From: Anadara kagoshimensis
Taxonomy: Eukaryota; Mollusca; Bivalvia; Arcoida; Arcidae
Direction of reading: 5' to 3'
Assembly: GCA_021292105.1 (NCBI GenBank)
Contig: CM037861.1
Coordinates: 52,168,920-52,232,919, forward strand
DNA: 64,000 nucleotides
In this document: positions 58,166-64,000 of the stretch, in pieces
Numbering within the stretch: the stretch's first letter is position 1
How the letters are laid out: every line of letters begins with the position of its first letter
Made by a program: the position numbers and the translations under genes
The notes under the pieces: generated by a model
What the model was told of the DNA's origin: nothing
The model's input: the letters and a program-made list of their open reading frames with translations, nothing else
The model's database searches: none

Positions 58166-58621
58166 ACATATAATCGTATTAATTTTGGTGATGATTTTAC
58201 ATGAGACCTACTGTACATCAAATCGCTAAAACTAGTACCCACTAAAATTGATACATTTACAGTATAAGAAGATGTAATGCGCTTTAGGATAGTTTACAGT
58301 AATATAAATATTAACATTGCAGTTTCAATGTTCATCAGTGCATTGACACTGCATTACATCACAGATTATGATAAATACACTTACTATAATGCGGTTTGAA
58401 TACATTAATTGTTTTAATAAGTAGACATGATTCGACACTTAAAGTGTGTGTGGAAGAGGCTCGTCTTAGTTTAAGATTTAATGTTAAGTGGGTTTGATAA
58501 TCATCATAAAATAATTGAACTACTCCTCTAGAACTGAGAGGACGGTACTTTTAAACTGTCTCTCATGACTAATGTTCTGTGGTAACGATCACGATTAGAG
58601 AGAGATAGTACATGCCTGTCT
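58166..58621. other. Intronic, nothing recognised
   Basis: No exon or defined repeat was seen. Confidence 0.45.
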
Positions 58622-58815
58622 AAAGTTTAACACCACGCTAACGAATTAGTGCCGATTTGACAGCCCATCTCGGGTCCTCGTTAGCAGTTGCTATCATTTT
58701 GTCCGTAGCTTGCCAGTAACTAGCTAACAATACCCCAGTCACTTGGCAGTCTAGTTTCGACTCTTTTTCGTTAGTTTGAAACGTTAATCTTTGGTCAGGT
58801 CTGTACTGTATCTGA
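58622..58815 (+). mobile_element. Element X, uninterrupted copy
   Basis: 'gtttaacaccacgctaacga' at the left, 'tttcgactctttttcgttag' and 'caggtctgtactgta' at the right; CTAACGAA and TTCGTTAG-like ends are inverted. About 190 bp. It serves as the reference for the copy split by Y at 34998-35520. Confidence 0.62.
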
Positions 58816-59819
58816 AATAAAACGATGACTTTTAGATGTCGGATATCATTGCATGATACGTACAGATAAATCATAAGTATTGCAGTGAATATATACATTT
58901 ACAAAGATCGTTACGACGTCATTTGGAATTATAATGACGTACACGGAAATAATTTTCACAAAATCGATTCATATCAAATCATTTCTAAATAGTTTATATA
59001 ACCATTTTGCTTGTGTATACTGCTGGGAAATGATTATTGTTTCAAGTTATATCATTATATTTTGTCATATCAGGAAATAGTTTATTGTAATAGCCCAATG
59101 TAGTCGCTTTTTAAAGTGCAAAAAAAACATCAAAGACCTTGTTCTTGTGTTATATTCTATTGCTGATGTCATACATAACATTTTTAAAATTTTATTATTG
59201 AATATGTATCATTTTTGAAGGTTTTTATGAAAAAAATTAAAAAAGGTATATATGACACCAATGTTAACATTATGTAAGGGAATCAATGGGTCATAGAGCT
59301 AGAGGGTCTGAGTTCTGTAATACTTATTTGGGACCTATTATTTTAATATTAGATTAGAGCCGTTTGAATGTGTGAAAACTATAAGCCACGCATAAAAAAG
59401 GTGCTTTGGTCAGATTGCAACCTCAACTAGCAGTCGAATGCAGCCAAATATAAAATATTCAGCTAATTAATGATCAAGCAAGTACTTTACAATGATCAAC
59501 ACAAATATCACTCTTCAACAATACAAAATACAAAACTACAAAAATAAACCTAGTGTTGCGGTTCAATCACAGTCATAGAATCTTACCATTCGAAAAATAG
59601 TAGACCACTTGTGGCAGCTACATATGACGCTTACAGCTAGAAGCAAATGAAACACACACACACTGGCTGAGCAAGATGATAAGATAAGTTAAAATAACAT
59701 TACAATAAAAATACTGCCACTAGATACCACTTTGTCATTATAAATAGTATTCGTCAAAAGTCCGGTACAACATCACCGAATACCACTTTTTCATTCTATC
59801 CATTGCCCGTTATGTTTCA
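58816..59819. other. Intronic, nothing recognised
   Basis: AT-rich; no exon or defined repeat. Confidence 0.45.
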
Positions 59820-60030
59820 ATACCCCGCAAACTAGTTTGAGGGGGTATATATAGGTCTGTCTGTCTGTTGGTGCAAAATAGTGTCCGGGCCATATCTCAT
59901 AGCTGCTTTGGACGAAGGTAAAAAAAACTTCACACGAATATTCTTCATGGTCTAAAGGTGTAGCATGGCCTTGAAACAAGGTCATATCTTAAAGGTCAAG
60001 GTCACATTAAATGTTGGGGCGGGGGTATTT
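59820..60030 (+). repeat. Interspersed repeat with ATACCCCGC ends
   Basis: Starts 'ataccccgcaaactagtttg' with 'agggggtata' (a small hairpin by itself) and ends 'ggggcgggggtat', inverted to the start. The inner part has 'gtctgtctgtctgttgg', 'gccatatctcatagctgc' and 'ggtcaaggtcac', a style of repeat common in mollusc genomes as I recall. Confidence 0.6.
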
Positions 60031-60707
60031 GGCTCTCAAAAGAAGACCTAGTTTGCCTAATTGTCTTATTTCATTCTTTAGTTGGGTGCCGCTCATGGTT
60101 GGTTTGGACATTGCAAAATATATATTTTTCAGGTACAAATTTATGTGTTCATCTAAGGATATAAATAACTCGTGTCAGAGTTGTATCTTTGTCTATAGAT
60201 CTATGAATGGATCAGAATTCAGATGACCTAGCACCTTACTTAAGGTGCAGTATATATAGGTAAGCTGGCAGGTATAAGTAATTACGTCTTGTCAGAACTT
60301 AATATTTATTACAAGATGTTGTTACTGTGTCTGTGAGTGATACTAATGCGTTAGTATACATAGTATATATCAGCCGTATGTTTTACACTGATGAAGGTCA
60401 TAACGCAGCCAGCTTCTGTAGATATTTCCACTTGTTAACTAAGAGATTAGTACATATATAGGCCAATATTTATTATTGAAAAATTATGATTATTGGTTTG
60501 TTACACAGAAGTGTTAGATTGTTTTGTCCGAAACGCAAAATTTCAAATACAAAAAGTTTAAATTAAGTAAAGATTATTAAGGTCCTACTAAATTACATAC
60601 TCTCATCAATGGGTATCAAGTTGTTACACTATCTCTTGACGTCAAAAGTCGTTAGTTTGAGTTGCATATTTAGGAACCACTAGTTTTGTACACACCACCG
60701 ACTCCTG
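60031..60707. other. Intronic, nothing recognised
   Basis: No exon or defined repeat was seen between the ATACCCCGC repeat and the LINE. Confidence 0.45.
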
Positions 60708-61893
60708 TATAAAATGTCTCATTATGGAATCCGAGGAAATACGCATAGATGGGTAGACTCATGGCTCACGCAGCGACAGCAAAGAGTATGTGTAGATGGA
60801 GAATCAAGTCCCAACAAACCAGTCAGATCGGGAGTGCCTCAAGGAACTGTTCTGGGCCCTCTGTGCTTCCTGATATACATCAATGATATGGGCAGCGACA
60901 TTACTTCTTCACTACGCCTATTTGCAGATGATTCCTTACTATTCAGAACAATATCTGATGAACAAGATGCTGAAACCCTTCAGAAAGATCTCGACGACCT
61001 TGTTGACTGGGCACAGAAGTGGCAAATGACATTCCACCCTGCCAAATGCTATATACTGCGGGTCACCAAGAAAAGAAACCCCATCAAATATAAATACCAC
61101 ATGATGGGACAGATTCTGGATACAGTCCACCATTATCCATATCTTGGTGTGGAAATCTCTGAAGACCTAGGATGGGAACCACACATCAGCAAAATTACAT
61201 CAAAGGCAAATAGAGTCCTAGGTTTTCTCCGCAGGAACATCTACAAATGCCCCATAGACGTCAAAGAACAGGCATACAAAGCACTGGTAAGGCCACATCT
61301 CGAGTATGCGTCGTCGGCCTGGGATCCATACAGAAAGAAACACATCCATGGAATTGAAATGGTACAGCGCAGAGCCGCCCGGTTTGTTACATCCAGCTAT
61401 TCCCGGGAACCAGGAACTGTGACCAACATCTTACAGACTCTTGGTTGGCAAAACCTCGAAACACGCAGAAGAATAGCCCGGCTCGTTCTCCTGTTTAAGA
61501 CCTTAAATGGAGAGGCAGCAGTAAACATGCCAGCATATGTACCAAGACTAACCATACAAACCCGCCAATTCCATCAACAACGGTTCTTACGACTAAGCAC
61601 CTCCACTGATGCCTACCAGAACAGCTTCATACCAAGAACCATAGCTGACTGGAACAGACTCCCGCCAGATGTGCTGCAAGCAACACCAGCAGACAGTTTC
61701 CGGGAGGCAGTGAGAGCAACATACAACATGTAAAGGAAATCCAGATTTTATCCAGTTTTTAATCAGCACTGAATTTGTCATTTTACCCTCTCTGTTATTC
61801 AACTTTTTAACCTGCACTCATGTTCACGTTTGCAGTATCTGCGATATGGGATTCCCTTTGCAGATCAACAGTATAGAAGTAGAAGTAGAAGAA
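60708..61893 (+). mobile_element. 5'-truncated LINE (CR1/Jockey-like) in PDZ intron 1
   Basis: Consists of the 3' half of a non-LTR retrotransposon: an open reverse transcriptase frame, about 140 bp of 3' UTR and a 'tagaagtagaagtagaagaa' tail (61873-61893). The 5' end breaks off inside the reverse transcriptase, as is usual when reverse transcription stops early. No clear target-site duplication was found (the left flank 'tgtataaa' and right flank 'tttgtaaa' are only similar). It has the same orientation as the PDZ gene. Confidence 0.9.
60714..61733 (+). CDS. Reverse transcriptase, C-terminal two thirds, open frame
   Basis: 339 codons without a stop. The ATG at 60714 is an internal codon of the ancestral protein (SHYGIRGNTHRW block), so the start is only formal. 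Visible motifs: SGVPQGTVLGPLCFLIYIND (residues 39-58), the catalytic FADD box at residues 70-73, HPAKCYILRV and PYLGVEIS of the palm-thumb border, then KALVRPHLEYASSAWDPY and RTIADWNRLPPDV near the end, typical of CR1/Jockey-like elements often labelled 'RNA-directed DNA polymerase from mobile element jockey'. The endonuclease and the N-terminal part, including the first catalytic Asp region, are absent, so it cannot work alone. The intact frame suggests a fairly recent insertion. It is spliced out with the PDZ intron if left in place. Confidence 0.92.
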   Translation: MSHYGIRGNTHRWVDSWLTQRQQRVCVDGESSPNKPVRSGVPQGTVLGPLCFLIYINDMGSDITSSLRLFADDSLLFRTISDEQDAETLQKDLDDLVDWAQKWQMTFHPAKCYILRVTKKRNPIKYKYHMMGQILDTVHHYPYLGVEISEDLGWEPHISKITSKANRVLGFLRRNIYKCPIDVKEQAYKALVRPHLEYASSAWDPYRKKHIHGIEMVQRRAARFVTSSYSREPGTVTNILQTLGWQNLETRRRIARLVLLFKTLNGEAAVNMPAYVPRLTIQTRQFHQQRFLRLSTSTDAYQNSFIPRTIADWNRLPPDVLQATPADSFREAVRATYNM

Positions 61894-62292
61894 GTTTGTA
61901 AAATGAACGAGATGGTCAACGCTGTAATTACCCCACTGGGCATCATGACGTTATTCAAAGTGTCACTGTCAATGGTTTTATAATCGATGGTTTCAAACTC
62001 TCTTGTTCCGTTTGTGATTTCCTGTTCGTGGTTATACGTCCGGATGCGCTTAGTGTTTACCCTTCTGGAAAACACGATCCCATTCCCTTCATGGTGGATG
62101 TTGGCCTTTTCAACTTAATTTGCTAGTTTTCAAAGTTTTTATTTGCATTTGGGATTGTGATTTAAACGTAGACTGTTTGTTTGTGTTTTATTAGATTTGT
62201 ATACAAAATTTCCAACTACAAATCATTTCAATAAAATCAGTGTGTTAATGTTGAGTTTATTCTGTTGCAAGACAAATTAAATCTGCAAATTA
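61894..62292. other. Intronic, with a family F scrap
   Basis: 62075-62200 has 'tggccttttcaacttaattt' and 'gctagttttcaaagttttta', the complement of the family F middle section. Confidence 0.45.
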
Positions 62293-62470
62293 GAACTCAA
62301 ACTTATCTATACAGGCGCCATAGGGAACCAGTAAAGTGGTCTTTATTGGCACGTGGCTCTTATATACAGGTTCAAATAACAAGAATAAACAGAAATTGGG
62401 CTAAACTTTTACTGGCCTTAAAAAGCAGGTGGTCCTTTTATAGAGGTGGCCTTTAAAGCAGGTTTGACTG
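62293..62470 (+). mobile_element. TIR mini-element family B, 178-bp copy before exon 2
   Basis: Flanked by TA on both sides. The left end 'gaactcaaacttatctatac' is mutated; the right end 'ggcctttaaagcaggtttga' then CTG is intact. Exactly as long as 21012-21189. It ends 110 bp before the splice acceptor of PDZ exon 2. Confidence 0.9.
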
Positions 62471-62580
62471 TATACACTAATAAAACGTCATTAGTATATA
62501 GATTTATTACTTCGATATAAACTACACGAATTACGATAAATAATAATGTTCTGATGTATGCTTGTATGGTTCTGTTTCAG

Positions 62581-62732
62581 ATAACCAACAGAAGCATAGC
62601 ACATAAGTGTGGCCTTAGAGTCGGAGATGGAATAATACAAATATGCAACACACCTGCTCAATTTCTAAACCACGAACAAGCCAAGATGGAAATTATTAGG
62701 AGTGGAAATGAACTAGACTTTCTAGTCCAGAG
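62581..62732 (+). CDS. PDZ protein of ZASP/PDLIM type, second coding exon
   Basis: Follows the acceptor 'ggttctgtttcag' and reads in phase 0 as ITNRSIAHKCGLRVGDGIIQ then ICNTPAQFLNHEQAKMEIIR and SGNELDFLVQR: the 'G-L-x-x-G-D' turn, the helix B region (HEQAKMEII, where the first His is the usual class I position) and the final strand of a PDZ domain. It completes the domain begun at 51823-51936. The ending 'RSGNELDFLVQR' parallels Zasp-type 'RSGNNFVITVQR' from memory. The donor GTATGT follows at 62733 in phase 2. Without splicing the frame runs on to a stop at 62764-62766, which I regard as intronic. Together the two exons encode about 89 residues. Confidence 0.85.
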
Positions 62733-62774
62733 GTATGTTTTCTTGAGCGAAACACAGATGATATAAAAAACAAA
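62733..62774 (+). other. Start of PDZ intron 2
   Basis: GTATGTTTTC donor. No further exon of the gene was found up to the window's end. Confidence 0.6.
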
Positions 62775-62895
62775 CACAAATTCACGTCCAAATCGCAATC
62801 CTAACGCAAAGTTGACAAATTAGCTTAAACACTATTGGTTCCATTAGGGAAGTGAGGCTGGGTGCTCCGGAAGGGTAGGCAACTCCTATTTAGCT
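62775..62895 (+). repeat. Family F repeat copy
   Basis: 'aatcctaacgcaaagttgac', 'ttagggaagtgaggctgggt', 'gctccggaagggtaggcaac' and 'tatttagctagct' match 57770-57890 and 58035-58155. Confidence 0.7.
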
Positions 62896-62999
62896 AGCTT
62901 CACCTGTCATGTTAATAAAACATATTCAAAACGGTCAAAATGAAAACAGCAAAAACAATCGACATTCTGTCGATGCGGTGAATGTTCCTTTCATTCTCA

Positions 63000-63240
63000 A
63001 TTTTGATTTCCAACTGTCGGATGTAGATGGACAAGAGTTGATTAACCTTCCGAAACACCCGGCCTTTTTTCTTTGTTGAAAGTTTTAGCCAATTTTCAAA
63101 ATATTTTCTTTGTTTTTTTTTTGTTTTTTTTTGGGGGGGGGGGGGGGGGGGGGGGGGGTTGGGTGGGGTGGTTGGTTGGGGTTGGGTGGGTTTGTGATTC
63201 GGACATGAACCAATGTGTTTGTTTTTGATTTATTCTGATA
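63000..63240 (-). repeat. Family F copy interrupted by poly-T/poly-G
   Basis: Complementary family F blocks ('ccgaaacacccgg', 'gaaagttttagccaattttc' and, further on, 'ttcggacatgaac') flank a poly-T tract and 26 G residues at 63133-63158, then a GGTT/GGGT patch. The Pro-rich minus frame across it is a by-product. Confidence 0.5.
63133..63158 (+). repeat. Poly-G run of 26
   Basis: Uninterrupted G tract after a T-rich tract. G-quadruplex potential is plausible; length errors are likely in any assembly. Confidence 0.9.
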
Positions 63241-63564
63241 ACAGAAAACCATATTGATTGGCATCCTGGGGTTCTACCCACAAATGCTCCTTCTGAGCAG
63301 CATATATATGCGTCATCTGTCATTAAGCTAAACTTTCTAACTAGAGGTATGGGTCTATGTATAAGCATTGCAACAAGACTGAAAGAGCACCAGCATACGA
63401 ACACCAGCACAAAATGTGTTGTCTAGAAAAGAATTATATACCTAGAGCCATTGTGCCGTAAAGTTATGGCTCTATATTTGCAAAATTACCCTGTATATAC
63501 AAGACGCCCAATAGTTCCTTGTTTCTTTCATTCTTATTTTTACTGGTGTAGCTAGCTAGACAGG
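63241..63564. other. Intronic, nothing recognised
   Basis: Only a small inverted motif, 'agagccat' / 'atggctct' at 63444-63472, stands out. Confidence 0.45.
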
Positions 63565-63710
63565 AGCTGCTTATAATCTTCCGGGGTACCCGGTTTCACT
63601 TTCTTGGTTCACGCGTTTAACTTAAATTGTCAGCTTTTAAAGTTTTTACTTTGGCATTGGGGATTTTGATTTGGACATTGACTTGTATGTTGTTTTTGAT
63701 ACATAATTGG
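63565..63710 (-). repeat. Family F repeat copy, minus orientation
   Basis: The reverse complement shows 'acatacaagtcaatgtccaa', 'gccaaagtaaaaacttt', 'gtgaaaccgggtaccccgga' and 'ctgtctagctagct', the family F order. Confidence 0.68.
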
Positions 63711-64000
63711 CTCTGCACAACAACACCCAAAAACACAGAACTAAGGCGGTACCATACAGAGCACCTGTTATAATATCCACTGTTCAATGATCAATGCCAA
63801 ATGTTTATATAGTACGTTAGAGTTAATCTAGTGCCAGTAAATAGATTCTCTCTGAGAACAACCAAACTTGCTATCCTGATTGATATTATAGACCGAATTA
63901 TCTTTCCTAACGATGGTAAGGCATTGTTTGACATTGCTATCATGTACGGTTTTAGCAATATCAAAAATGTCCTGCAATCGTAAGTGCAGATAATTCGGCC

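Noticed and set aside
60690-61910. Target-site duplication of the truncated LINE
   Set aside because: Left 'tgtataaa' and right 'tttgtaaa' are similar but not identical, and A/T-rich strings match easily.
63096-63410. Proline-rich minus-strand protein
   Set aside because: Produced by poly-G and GGTT simple repeats.

Overview
The window looks like a gene-poor, AT-rich stretch of an animal nuclear genome, most likely a bivalve mollusc. Evidence: long introns with canonical GT-AG junctions, no bacterial-type gene packing, and many short interspersed repeats of styles I associate with bivalve genomes (inference; no database was searched). These include tRNA-derived SINEs, TIR mini-elements, Helentron-like elements with internal tandem arrays, and CR1/Jockey-like and RTE-like LINEs.

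Host genes are seen only as fragments. (1) On the minus strand, 10616-10827 is the first coding exon of a high-affinity choline transporter (SLC5A7/CHT1-like): 58 codons, phase-1 donor, in-frame upstream stop and a 5' acceptor, so an upstream non-coding exon exists. Later exons lie left of the window or were not recognisable. A GC-richer island with a good minus-strand donor at 23124 is a possible 5' exon. (2) On the plus strand, 51823-51936 and 62581-62732 are two exons of one PDZ domain of the ZASP/PDLIM (Alp/Enigma) type, joined in phase 0 across a 10.6-kb intron. The gene continues to the right of the window.

The rest is repeats, some nested. Layout: 1-3.1 kb, 89-bp satellite interrupted by an inverted repeat copy; 6.4-10.25 kb, a mini-element and then a 178-bp TA-flanked TIR element split by a full-length 3.18-kb LINE with a 12-bp target duplication; 10.3 kb, a 33-bp minisatellite just inside choline-transporter intron 1; 11.4-12.9 and 31.5-33.95 kb, two Helentron-like elements with a shared ~145-bp internal monomer, the second inserted in a ~49-bp minisatellite; 19.6-20.5 kb, degenerate ~40-bp array; 21.0-22.5 kb, a filled and an empty paralogous insertion site of the 178-bp element; 34.4-38 kb, nested TIR elements around a 156-bp satellite; 38.7-46.1 kb, SINEs and TIR elements; 47.7-48.4 kb, a GC-richer possible promoter; 51.9-62.6 kb, the PDZ intron carrying a perfect 64-bp inverted repeat, a CRE-like cluster, a TIR element with internal palindromes and a 5'-truncated LINE with an open 339-codon reverse transcriptase reading frame.

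No operon, CRISPR array, rRNA gene or convincing functional tRNA gene was seen. The most informative observations are structural: nested insertions that give relative ages and exact element borders, and a long perfect hairpin that should be transcribed within an intron.
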